DNA of 64,000 bases from contig CAWUJT010000004.1 in NCBI GenBank assembly GCA_963922715.1, forward strand, positions 1-64,000, written 5' to 3'. Position numbers and translations under genes: made by a program. Under the pieces are notes generated by a model that saw only the letters and a program-made list of their open reading frames with translations, did not search any database and was not told the origin of the DNA. Of the stretch, positions 14,224-22,132 are shown piece after piece. Every line of letters begins with the position of its first letter. Position 1 is the first letter of the stretch. The stretch comes from CAWUJT01 sp963922715. GTDB lineage: Bacteria > Pseudomonadota > Alphaproteobacteria > Rhodobacterales > Rhodobacteraceae.

Positions 14224-15944
14224 TGTCCCTCCTTGCGCCTGACGCATTCGACGCTTGGACAACGGCTGTTCCGGATTGGGCCGAGCGGATTAAATCAGGT
14301 GGCTCCTTGTTTCCTGATCTGCCGTTGCAGGATCCTTACGCGGAGAAAGCGTTGAAGATCTTCAAAGAGCTGCATGCCCCAGATGTAGACGGGTTTCCCA
14401 CCTATGGCGAGATTTGTGAGCAATGGGTATTTGACCTGGTGCGTATCATCTTTGGCAGTTTTGATCCTGAGTTGAAGCGGCGGTATTTGCGGGAATTCTT
14501 TGTGATGATCCCAAAGAAAAATGGGAAAACAGCGATCGCCGCGGCCATTATTGTGACCGCCTGCATTCTCAATATCAGCCCAGAGGCTAAGTTTGTGTTG
14601 ATTGCACCCTCCATCGATTTGGCCCGCGGCGCGTTCGACCATGCGGCGGGCATCATCAAGCGGACGCCCCGGATCAAGCCATTGTTTGCGCCGCCGCAAG
14701 AAACTGTGCGGACAATCAAGAACCTTAATCGCAAAATTCCGTCTCAAATCCAGATCAAGGCAGCGGACGGTGATATCGTGACGGGCCTCAAGAACGCGAC
14801 CGTATTGATCGACGAGACACATGTTTTTGCCAACAAGCCTGCAGCCAAAGGGTTGTTTACAGAAATTCGCGGGGCGCTTTCGCACCCGCAAAACAAACAT
14901 TTCTTGCTGCAGATCACAACACAGTCAAAAAAACCGCCCGTTGGCATTTTCCGCAGTGAGCTCCAAACCGCCCGCGCGGTGCGCGATGGTAAGCTGCAGC
15001 GCCCCATGTTTGCGTTGATCTATGAATTGCCGGTCGAGATGGTCAAAGATGGCGGCTGGAAGGATGAAGACACCTGGCCTCTTGTAAACCCGCACATGGG
15101 CCGCAGCGTTGATCAACAGTTTTTGCGCGACGAGCTGCGCAAGGCCGAGGATGAAGGTGAAGAAAGCCTCGCACTTGTGGCCAGTCAACACTTCAATGTT
15201 GAAATCGGGACCGGGCAAGGGGATGATGGTTGGAGCGCACAACAGTACTGGGATGGCGCGATCGACAAAACACTGACACTGGATGAATTGCTTGCACGGT
15301 CGTTCGTTTGCACGATTGGTGTTGATGGTGGAGGTGACGACGATCTTTGTGGGCTTGTGGTGCTCGGCAAGGAAATTGAAACGCACCGCTATCTTGCTTG
15401 GTGTAAAGGTTGGGCCCAGCCGGAAGTTCTGAAACGGCGCAAATCCATTGCACCAGCTTTGGACACCTTCGAACAAGATGGCGATTTGGTGATTTGTGAA
15501 CATGCGTTTCAACATGTCGATGAGATTGTCGAGATTGTTGGTAAAGTTGTTGAAACCGGCAAACTGCCCAAGGAATTCGCAGTGGGGCTGGACAAGGCCG
15601 GATTGCCCGAGCTGCAAACCGAGCTTGAACTGGCCGGTCATGTAGAACCATTTATTACTGCTGTCCGCCAAGGATGGGAGCTTCAAACCGCAATTCGCTC
15701 TCTGCCGTTGCGACTAAAATCAAAGCTGATGTTACATGCTGGCCAACCCTTTTTCGCCTGGTCGATTGGCAATGCCCGCGTCGAACTGGTGCGCTCGAAT
15801 TATTATATGAACAAGGCTTTGGCGGGAGCGGCCAAGATTGACGTGGTGATCGCACTTCTAAATGCGGCGCAATTGATGTTTCGCAACCCTGAGCCTGCGG
15901 GGCGCGGTTCAATGCTGCTTGATATGGATGACGTTCTGATCTGA
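14223..15944 (+). CDS. terL: Terminase large subunit (HK97-like)
   Basis: 573 aa ATPase-nuclease that pumps DNA into the prohead. Walker A-like PKKNGKTAIAAAI is near residue 100 and the Walker B/catalytic pair VLIDETHVF is near residue 190. The nuclease domain begins with IGVDGGGDDDLCGLVVLG, whose Asp residues bind metal. Length and order match the HK97 gp2 type. It overlaps the portal gene by 1 nt (TGATG). Confidence 0.95.
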   Translation: MSLLAPDAFDAWTTAVPDWAERIKSGGSLFPDLPLQDPYAEKALKIFKELHAPDVDGFPTYGEICEQWVFDLVRIIFGSFDPELKRRYLREFFVMIPKKNGKTAIAAAIIVTACILNISPEAKFVLIAPSIDLARGAFDHAAGIIKRTPRIKPLFAPPQETVRTIKNLNRKIPSQIQIKAADGDIVTGLKNATVLIDETHVFANKPAAKGLFTEIRGALSHPQNKHFLLQITTQSKKPPVGIFRSELQTARAVRDGKLQRPMFALIYELPVEMVKDGGWKDEDTWPLVNPHMGRSVDQQFLRDELRKAEDEGEESLALVASQHFNVEIGTGQGDDGWSAQQYWDGAIDKTLTLDELLARSFVCTIGVDGGGDDDLCGLVVLGKEIETHRYLAWCKGWAQPEVLKRRKSIAPALDTFEQDGDLVICEHAFQHVDEIVEIVGKVVETGKLPKEFAVGLDKAGLPELQTELELAGHVEPFITAVRQGWELQTAIRSLPLRLKSKLMLHAGQPFFAWSIGNARVELVRSNYYMNKALAGAAKIDVVIALLNAAQLMFRNPEPAGRGSMLLDMDDVLI

Positions 15945-17143
15945 TGTTTGGATTTCTGCAACGAAAATCAGCATCTGTTGAGGCTCGTATCTTAGAGGCC
16001 ATCGACAGCGGTGTGGCTGGTGGTGCCTCAAGCGTCAAAGTATCACCAGAGCAAGCTCTTGGTGTTATGGCGGTCTTTGCAGCTGTGCGTGTGATTTCAG
16101 AAGATGTGGCCAAACTGCCTGCTAAACTAAAGCGCGAAACCGATGATGGCTCTGAGACGGCACGCTTAGAACCTGAACACATTGTTTTGAGCCGCATCGG
16201 AAAACCCGCCACAGATGATGACGATGGGTACACCGCGATGGAGTGGATTGAGGCGGTTGTGGCAGAGGCGGCCTTGCACGGGTGCGGTGTGGTTTATCTC
16301 AACCGCGTTGGCGGCAAGGTGCGCGAAGTTGTTCCAATCACATGGCTTTGCTGGCGCAAAGAAAACAAGAAGTGGCACATTAAATGGCGGGAAGATAAAT
16401 GGGAAGGGGTCGATCGTGCCAATTTGATGGTGCTGCGCGGCCCACAATTGGGCTTAAATGTCACCCAAACTGCGCGCCAAGCGATAGACCTTGCCCGCCG
16501 CCTGGATCTGATGATGACAAGCCTCGCCAGAAAAGCAGGACGACCAAATGGTATCATCAGTTCTGAAAGTTTGAATTCGCAAGATAAGGCTCAAACCTTT
16601 GTCGACCGGATTAAAGCTTATTTTGGCCCTTCGGGTGATGGGGGCTTGATGCCAGTGGATTTGGGGGAGCTGTTTTATACACGTCTCAGTATGACGCCAG
16701 AAGAGCTCCAGCAAAATGAGACCTATGCGCGCACGGTGACCCAGATTGCCAGCGCCTATCGCGTCCAGCCCGCACGGGTCATGCATGCAATCACAGATCA
16801 TAACAATGCCAGCGCCTATACCTGGAATATCATTCACGTACAGGATTGCATCATGCCCTGGGTCAAACGGTTCAAGCAATCGTTTGAGAAAGACGCCCTG
16901 GGCGAACAGCGGGTGGCCGAGGGTTATTATTGCGACATTGCACTTCAGGGGCTTTTGCAGGGATCCCCAGACGAGCGTGGCAAACTTTACATGGCCCTGC
17001 GCACAGTCGGCGCCATGTCCCCATTGACCGTGGCCAAATTGGAAGACCTGCCCACAAGAAGCGTCAGCGATGATCCAGCGTTTCCGCTTTTGACCAATCC
17101 AAACCCGCAAGAAGAAAAGGATGGCGACAATGAGGACGAATGA
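15944..17143 (+). CDS. Portal protein (HK97 family)
   Basis: 399 aa, usual length of the dodecameric portal at the capsid vertex through which DNA enters. Family features are SPEQALGVMAVFAAVRVISEDVAKLP near the N-terminus, RKAGRPNGIISSESL in the middle and YRVQPARVMHAITDHNNASAYT in the helical region. The acidic C-terminus overlaps the protease start by 14 nt. Confidence 0.95.
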   Translation: MFGFLQRKSASVEARILEAIDSGVAGGASSVKVSPEQALGVMAVFAAVRVISEDVAKLPAKLKRETDDGSETARLEPEHIVLSRIGKPATDDDDGYTAMEWIEAVVAEAALHGCGVVYLNRVGGKVREVVPITWLCWRKENKKWHIKWREDKWEGVDRANLMVLRGPQLGLNVTQTARQAIDLARRLDLMMTSLARKAGRPNGIISSESLNSQDKAQTFVDRIKAYFGPSGDGGLMPVDLGELFYTRLSMTPEELQQNETYARTVTQIASAYRVQPARVMHAITDHNNASAYTWNIIHVQDCIMPWVKRFKQSFEKDALGEQRVAEGYYCDIALQGLLQGSPDERGKLYMALRTVGAMSPLTVAKLEDLPTRSVSDDPAFPLLTNPNPQEEKDGDNEDE

Positions 17144-17822
17144 TTGCCAACACCCGATGGAGCACAAATCAGCCGCCCAGGTGTCAGAAGGTCTGGTGGT
17201 ACCTGAGTTCAAAGCCACAAAGACCGGCGAAATCGAAGGCTACGGTGTGATCTTTGGAAATGTCGACAAAGGCAGTGATATTGTTGAGGCAGGTGCATTC
17301 GCTGAAAGTTTACAGGCAGATCGCAATATCAAAATGCTCTGGCAACATGATCCGGCTCAACCCATCGGCAGATGGGATGTCATTGAAGAGGACGCGCGCG
17401 GCTTAAAGCTCAAAGGGACTTTAATTTTAGAAGTTGCGCAGGCCCGAGAAGCGCTTGCGCTTGTGCAGGCGGGGGCCGTTGACGGCTTGTCAATGGGCTA
17501 TCGCACTCTTTCTGCGCGAAAAACAAACATTGATGGAAAACATGTTCGGATCATCGAGCAAGCAGAACTTTGGGAAGTGTCGCTTGTGACCTTTCCAATG
17601 AATCCGGAAGCGACGATCGATGCGGTGAAGGCCGCATCGATGTCACAACGGGAATTCGGACGACAACTTCTGAGGGACTCGAAGATGTCGCGCACTGTGG
17701 TCAATGCCTTGATGGACAACGGCTACAAAGGTGTTCAGGCCCTGAGTGACTCGGGCGATGAGGACTATTCGGAACTGCTGGAAGTCGTACAGGCAACCAG
17801 TCTCTTGCACTCTTTGTCATAG
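17130..17822 (+). CDS. Prohead protease (HK97 U35 family)
   Basis: About 230 aa from ATG 17130, chosen because AAAAGGA sits at a normal distance; an ATG at 17121 has none. GYGVIFGNVDKGSDIVEAGA is the typical start of the domain, with the catalytic His in LWQHDPAQPIG and the catalytic Ser in VDGLSMGYRT. It cleaves the scaffolding domain of the capsid protein during maturation. It lies 9 nt before the capsid gene. Confidence 0.95.
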   Translation: MRTNDCQHPMEHKSAAQVSEGLVVPEFKATKTGEIEGYGVIFGNVDKGSDIVEAGAFAESLQADRNIKMLWQHDPAQPIGRWDVIEEDARGLKLKGTLILEVAQAREALALVQAGAVDGLSMGYRTLSARKTNIDGKHVRIIEQAELWEVSLVTFPMNPEATIDAVKAASMSQREFGRQLLRDSKMSRTVVNALMDNGYKGVQALSDSGDEDYSELLEVVQATSLLHSLS

Positions 17823-17831
17823 GAGAAAAAC

Positions 17832-19085
17832 ATGGCAACCCTTTCAGAAGTAAAAACAGCGATTGAGGATCAGGCCAAAGGCACCCAAGCGCTACGTGAT
17901 GAGGTCAAAAAGCTTCAAGGCGATGCGGTCGACCGCGATAGCTTTGCCAAACTTGAAAAGTTGGTGACCGATTTGGATCAAAAACGCCAGAAAATGGAAA
18001 CCGATTATCTGGCCGAATTGAAGGCAACCAAGGAACTCGCCGAAGAGGCCTCGCTGAAAGCAGGACGCCGCAGCCCAGGCGCTCCCGATGCTCTCAGCGA
18101 CAACGAAATAGCTCATAAAGAAGCTGTCTTCCAGTATATTCGGAAACATGCCGTCGCAGAGTTCAAACATGCGGCGGACGAAGCTGAAAAGAAAGCGGTT
18201 GGCTCCGCCACTGGATCTGGCCCTGGTGTGGCTGTGCCCACAATGATCGCCCAGGATATTCAAACCAAAACCAATGATGACAGTGTCATGGCAGGCCTGG
18301 TCAAGGTGGTTCAAGTAGGCACAAGCGACTACAAAGAGCTGGTGGATAAAGGCGGAATGGGTTTTGGTTGGGTTGGAAGTGGCGATACGCGCACCGAGAC
18401 CAATAAGCCGGATGTCTATCAAGTTGAGCCGACAATGGGCACAGTTTACGCCTACCCAAAAGAAGCAGAAGAGACATTAGACGATGTTTTCTTTTCTATT
18501 GAAAACTGGCTTGTGAGTTCAGCACGCATCGCTTTTGCCAATGCGCGAGATATCGGTGTGATTGATGGTAGTGGCAATAAAACCCTCACAGGGATGCTTA
18601 ATACGCCGCCAGTCGCAACAGCTGATGGAGCGCGCACGGATAAAGTCTATCAGTTTCTGGCATCCGGTAGCGCAGCGACGATTGGAGACGCAGACAAACT
18701 GGTCGAGTTGATCTATTTGACAAAAGCACAGTATCGCACCAATGGCCGTTTCTTAATGAACTCAATGACCACCTCTAAAGTGCGCACGATGAAAGATTTA
18801 GATGGCCGTTTTTTGTGGACAGACAGTCTTGCCGCAGGCGAACCAGCACGATTGTTAGGCTATCCCGTTTCAGCTGTCGAATCCATGCCAGATATCGCGG
18901 CAAATTCTACGCCCATCGCCTTTGGAGATTTTCGTCGTGCATACACATTGGTCGAACGCCATGGATTGCGTATTACACGCGATGAACTCACCGAGCCAGG
19001 GTTTGTCAAATGGCATATCCGCCAACGCCTTGGTGGCGCGCCGACAAACGACGATGCTGTGAAATTCCTAAAAGTCGCAGAGTAA
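17832..19085 (+). CDS. Major capsid protein (HK97 fold)
   Basis: 417 aa with GGAG in TAGGAGAAAAAC before the ATG. Residues 1 to about 95 form a coiled-coil scaffolding (delta) domain, which the protease should remove. The shell domain follows with GFGWVGSGDTRTETN, YAYPKEAEETLDD, then RFLWTDSLAAGEPARLLGYPV and FGDFRRAYTLVERHGLRITRDE, all standard for HK97 gp5. A terminator follows. Confidence 0.97.
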   Translation: MATLSEVKTAIEDQAKGTQALRDEVKKLQGDAVDRDSFAKLEKLVTDLDQKRQKMETDYLAELKATKELAEEASLKAGRRSPGAPDALSDNEIAHKEAVFQYIRKHAVAEFKHAADEAEKKAVGSATGSGPGVAVPTMIAQDIQTKTNDDSVMAGLVKVVQVGTSDYKELVDKGGMGFGWVGSGDTRTETNKPDVYQVEPTMGTVYAYPKEAEETLDDVFFSIENWLVSSARIAFANARDIGVIDGSGNKTLTGMLNTPPVATADGARTDKVYQFLASGSAATIGDADKLVELIYLTKAQYRTNGRFLMNSMTTSKVRTMKDLDGRFLWTDSLAAGEPARLLGYPVSAVESMPDIAANSTPIAFGDFRRAYTLVERHGLRITRDELTEPGFVKWHIRQRLGGAPTNDDAVKFLKVAE

Positions 19086-19112
19086 GCCAAACCTAAACCG
19101 TAATGTAACTCT

Positions 19113-19142
19113 CCTCGTGATGCGTCGCGTCACGGGGTTTTT
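19113..19142 (+). terminator. Terminator after the capsid gene
   Basis: An 8-bp stem CCTCGTGA / TCACGGGG (two pairs are G-T or edge pairs) with a 9-nt loop, followed by TTTTT. It is closely followed by CATGGAGA and the ATG of the next gene, so it may reduce rather than end transcription, giving the excess of capsid messages needed. Confidence 0.8.
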
Positions 19143-19156
19143 CATGGAGATATGAG

Positions 19157-19453
19157 ATGACTATCAACCCTATTTTGCCTTTCCGTGCTGTGGTGCCTGG
19201 ATCGGCTTATCCCAAGACGTTCACTACGAACGATAATTTGAAACCCGCTTCTGTGGAAGCTAAGGCAGCACTGGATTTGGGATGTCTCAACGTGGAGGAT
19301 GCCGAACTTGTCCGCAAAGCCCATGGTTTGGCTGAACCGCAAACGGATGATCAAGACCCTCAGCCTCAAGAGACAGCCCCCACAGATCCCAAGGTACAGC
19401 GCAAGGCGCAGGGTGCTGCGCCTGAAAACAAAGTGGCGGGCAGCAAAGACTGA
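19157..19453 (+). CDS. Unknown 98-aa head-region protein
   Basis: Short protein with an N-terminal beta-rich part (ILPFRAVVPGSAYPKTFT), a middle helix (ASVEAKAALDLGCLN) and a disordered, Gln/Pro/Lys-rich tail. Located between capsid and connector genes, where capsid-decoration or head-completion proteins are found. No family match; its overlap with the next gene is 1 nt. Confidence 0.6.
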   Translation: MTINPILPFRAVVPGSAYPKTFTTNDNLKPASVEAKAALDLGCLNVEDAELVRKAHGLAEPQTDDQDPQPQETAPTDPKVQRKAQGAAPENKVAGSKD

Positions 19454-20010
19454 TGCGTCCGTTTCGGGTGGAAGCTCCCCAAGGCGTCTTGGTGTCTTGG
19501 GACGCGGTTGATGGGCTAGCCGGGCACTGTAGCTTGGAGATCACCGATGAGCGCCGCGCTCTGGTGGAAGGGTTTGAGCGGGCAGCGGTTGACTACCTCG
19601 ATGGATACACGGGCCGATTGGGCCGGTGTATCCTGCGTCAGAAATGGGCGCTTCCACTCGTTGACGCCCCTAATGCTGTGTATCTGCCATTTCCCGATTG
19701 CCGGGAATTCTCTGTGGAACATTTAGACGACCAAGGTAATTGGTCAGACGTAACAGACGTAACACTGACCCAGATGGACGATTATGTGCTCTTTACAGAC
19801 CTTCCCGACGATCAAACCGGTCTTTATCTGACTTGTTATGCAGGCTGGGAGACCGCCGAGGATGTGCCGCACAATTTAAAACAAGCCGTCCGCCTTCTCG
19901 TAGCTCACTGGTTTGACAACCGTGCGGCTGTAACAACAGGACAAACACCGCATCAAGTGCCCATGGCGTTCGAGAGCATGATTGCGCCGCTCGTGCATGT
20001 TTTTGTGTAA
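19453..20010 (+). CDS. Head-tail connector (phiE125 gp8 / gp6-like)
   Basis: 185 aa. The N-terminal part is helical (RALVEGFERAAVDYLDGYTGRLGR), followed by QKWALPLVDAP, and ends with VPHNLKQAVRLLVAHWFDNR, the signature of phiE125 gp8-type connectors that bind under the portal. The order portal-protease-capsid-connector is standard. It overlaps the next gene by 1 nt. Confidence 0.85.
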   Translation: MRPFRVEAPQGVLVSWDAVDGLAGHCSLEITDERRALVEGFERAAVDYLDGYTGRLGRCILRQKWALPLVDAPNAVYLPFPDCREFSVEHLDDQGNWSDVTDVTLTQMDDYVLFTDLPDDQTGLYLTCYAGWETAEDVPHNLKQAVRLLVAHWFDNRAAVTTGQTPHQVPMAFESMIAPLVHVFV

Positions 20011-20366
20011 TGCAGGCTGGAAAGTTTGACACGCGCGTGACCTTTCAGGAAAAGGTCTCTGTACCCGATGGTGGTGGGGGTTATACCGTCGAATGGCAAG
20101 AAATGCAGGGTGCGGGTCAAGGCAAACGATGGGCCGCTGTGTGGGCTAAGCCCCAAAACACAGCTGATGAAGAAACATCAACTGCGCGGGTCAGCAATGC
20201 GCCGGACTACACACTGATTGTTCGCACAGACAGCGGCACACGCACCATAAAGTCAAATTGGCGCGTCCTGATCGACGGGTTGCCCTACGCCATCAAGTCA
20301 CTCACCCGTCCAGATCGGGTGAGAGGCACCATAACAATGATTGTCAAAGAGGATCAGCCAACATGA
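20010..20366 (+). CDS. Head closure / head-tail adaptor protein
   Basis: 118 aa. MQAGKFDTRVTFQEKV is the classic N-terminus of SPP1 gp16-like adaptors, followed by a beta-rich body with RWAAVWAKPQN and an end like WRVLIDGLPYAIKSLTRPD. It closes the connector after packaging and joins the tail. Overlaps the next gene by 4 nt. Confidence 0.9.
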   Translation: MQAGKFDTRVTFQEKVSVPDGGGGYTVEWQEMQGAGQGKRWAAVWAKPQNTADEETSTARVSNAPDYTLIVRTDSGTRTIKSNWRVLIDGLPYAIKSLTRPDRVRGTITMIVKEDQPT

Positions 20367-20800
20367 GCCGATTGAAAGGCGTGAAAAAAGCTCGCGCGCG
20401 CGCCCGTCAGCGCCCGAATATCCTTGACCAAAAAACAGTGTCAGCAATCTCTGAAACGGTCGATGCGGTCTACCAAGAGGGACGTACGAATATCGATACT
20501 ATGGTCACACGGCGCAGCGGTCTCTTGCGCCGTCGCTACAGCAAAGCCGTGCGCAAGAGGCAAAAACTTGGCCTTGTTGGCTATATCACCAAGTCAGCAC
20601 GGCGTAAGGCGTTTTATGCGCGATTTGTACATGATGGCACCAGGTTTGCACCTGCGCGGCCTTTTCACGATTTGGCCGTGGCCACACAAGAAGCGCCCCA
20701 CAGCCTTCGAATGCGCAAAGCCCTACGTCAAACCATGAGCACTGCTGCTGCACCATCAAGCTTGGCCAAAACGGGGCGTGGAAACGTCCGCGGCGTCTGA
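20363..20800 (+). CDS. HK97 gp10-like tail completion protein
   Basis: 145 aa, basic, from MSRLKGVKKARARARQRPNI. The segment YITKSARRKAFYARFVHDGT followed by PARPFHDLAVATQE is typical of HK97 gp10 family proteins (YARFVEFGT...ARPF), which sit at the head-tail interface. Placed between adaptor and DUF3168 genes, the expected order. Confidence 0.85.
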   Translation: MSRLKGVKKARARARQRPNILDQKTVSAISETVDAVYQEGRTNIDTMVTRRSGLLRRRYSKAVRKRQKLGLVGYITKSARRKAFYARFVHDGTRFAPARPFHDLAVATQEAPHSLRMRKALRQTMSTAAAPSSLAKTGRGNVRGV

Positions 20801-20801
20801 A

Positions 20802-21221
20802 ATGACCATTACACAGTGCTGGCCGCTACAGCAGGCCGTTTATGCCCGACTTGTCGCGGCACTGGCAGGAAGAGGCATAGACGGGGTGGACGTACCGGTC
20901 TTTGACCATGTCCCGTCTCAGCCGCCGCGCTTGCATGTACGGATTGACGGCTTTGGAGTTATTCCAGGTACCACCTCAAATGGACGCCGGGCGCGGCATG
21001 ATTTTTCTGTGCATGTCTTTGATGACAACACCGGCGTTGAAACCGGCGCAGGCAGGGCAGAGGTTGCCCGACTGCAACCCCTTATTGTTGAGACGTTAGA
21101 GGATTGGCCCCCGCTTACCGGCGCGACGGGGATCAGCCATATCAGCAGCACAAGCGCCGCAGACGATGACGCGCTGACCCCACATGTGGTCAGCCGGTTT
21201 TCAACCCAAATAGGAGTATGA
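20802..21221 (+). CDS. DUF3168 tail terminator-like protein
   Basis: 139 aa from MTITQCWPLQQAVYARLVAAL. The body, with PVFDHVPSQPPRLHVRIDGF, HDFSVHVFDDNTG and GRAEVARLQPLIVETLED, matches DUF3168, the tail terminator that caps the finished tail tube. The next gene starts 1 nt after the stop. Confidence 0.88.
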   Translation: MTITQCWPLQQAVYARLVAALAGRGIDGVDVPVFDHVPSQPPRLHVRIDGFGVIPGTTSNGRRARHDFSVHVFDDNTGVETGAGRAEVARLQPLIVETLEDWPPLTGATGISHISSTSAADDDALTPHVVSRFSTQIGV

Positions 21222-21222
21222 C

Positions 21223-21633
21223 ATGGGTACAGCGGTAAGAGGTAAAGACCTTCTAATTTATATAGATGATGGTGACGGAACAATGACAGAGGTTCCCTAT
21301 CAGGGCGATGCCACCTATAATTCTGGTAAATCCTCAGAAATCTCGGTTACAAAGAATGGCAAACATGCCTACCAAACCGAGGAAGGGGCATCCATCACCT
21401 TTTCTTTTGAAAAAGAGCGTCCGGCTTTGGCAATACACACACGGGTCCGCACGTTGTCAGAAACAGGGGCATCTGTTGCCGTTGAATATAAAGATCAAAA
21501 TTCCGGCGGTGAGTCTTATTCCGGGAATGCCGTCATAAGTCTCGGAGAACAGCAAGCCAATGTAGAAGGCGTGATTAATGTCAATGTCACTGTGGCGTTC
21601 ATTGATGATCCGGTTGTTGGCCTTGTCTCATGA
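21223..21633 (+). CDS. Major tail tube protein
   Basis: 136 aa. The pattern MGTAVRGKDLLIYIDDGDGT, then a beta-sandwich with KSSEISVTKNGKHAYQTEEG and VNVNVTVAFIDDP near the end, matches the TP901-1/GTA-type tube protein. Hexameric rings of it build the tail. Overlaps the chaperone gene by 4 nt. Confidence 0.88.
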   Translation: MGTAVRGKDLLIYIDDGDGTMTEVPYQGDATYNSGKSSEISVTKNGKHAYQTEEGASITFSFEKERPALAIHTRVRTLSETGASVAVEYKDQNSGGESYSGNAVISLGEQQANVEGVINVNVTVAFIDDPVVGLVS

Positions 21634-22004
21634 TCGCGAGCAGTCTGGTTCAAATTACCCTTGGTGGTGCATCATATCATATGAAGCCCACCTATGGCTC
21701 TATGCGCGAGATTGAAGCGCGCACAGATTTCACAGTGACAGAGCTTTTGGAGCTGGTTATCGCGCAGCGCCTCAAGATCAATGAGGCCGCATTGATCATC
21801 TGGTATGCCTGCCAAGCCGCTGGTGAAGATTTCGACAGCATTGAGACGGTGGGCAATGTATTGTTCGAAGAAAAATTGACCAATCTTGCGTTGCGCAAAT
21901 CTCTGTCACAGTTTTTGTTGAGCTGTCTTTATGCACCCGCAGAAGCAAAAAAAAAGTTCGACGAGGAGGTCGTGCCGACACTGGAAGTGACGGGACATGG
22001 TTAG
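21630..22004 (+). CDS. Tail assembly chaperone (short form, G)
   Basis: 124 aa, similar to the GTA gp10-like chaperone: an N-terminal beta pair (MIASSLVQITLGGASYHMKP) and a helical part containing FTVTELLELVIAQRLK and SLSQFLLSCLYAP. It binds the tape measure during tail assembly. The gene contains a nine-A run (21947-21955) in its last part, and the -1 frame behind it stays open to the tape measure gene, giving a longer G-T form. Confidence 0.88.
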   Translation: MIASSLVQITLGGASYHMKPTYGSMREIEARTDFTVTELLELVIAQRLKINEAALIIWYACQAAGEDFDSIETVGNVLFEEKLTNLALRKSLSQFLLSCLYAPAEAKKKFDEEVVPTLEVTGHG

Positions 22005-22132
22005 AGATCACGTTTTCCTTCGCTGTGGTGCATCTTGGGTGGTCGCCTTCGGAATTTTGGCAGGCCACACCGTATGAATTCTGGCCCGCACAAGAAATGC
22101 ATCTAAAGAAAATCAAAGCACAGACAACATGA
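21947..22132 (+). CDS. -1 frameshift extension of the tail chaperone (T part)
   Basis: At the run of nine A (read GCA-AAA-AAA-AAG) a -1 slip continues in a frame open to TGA 22130-22132. About 108 residues of the short form would be joined to about 59 new ones (total near 167). The new part contains WLEITFSFAVVHLGWSPSEFW, split here after 19 residues by function, then QATPYEFWPAQEM: the Trp-containing signature of GTA-type tail chaperones (LG-x-SP-x-EFW). The frame has no good start of its own. It overlaps the tape measure ATG by 3 nt. Confidence 0.75.
   Translation, partial: KKKVRRGGRADTGSDGTWLEITFSFAVVHLGWSPSEFWQATPYEFWPAQEMHLKKIKAQTT

Noticed and set aside
15193..15651. Several long frames antisense to terminase and tail genes
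   Set aside because: They follow the codon-position bias of the real genes and lack starts, overlaps or domains.
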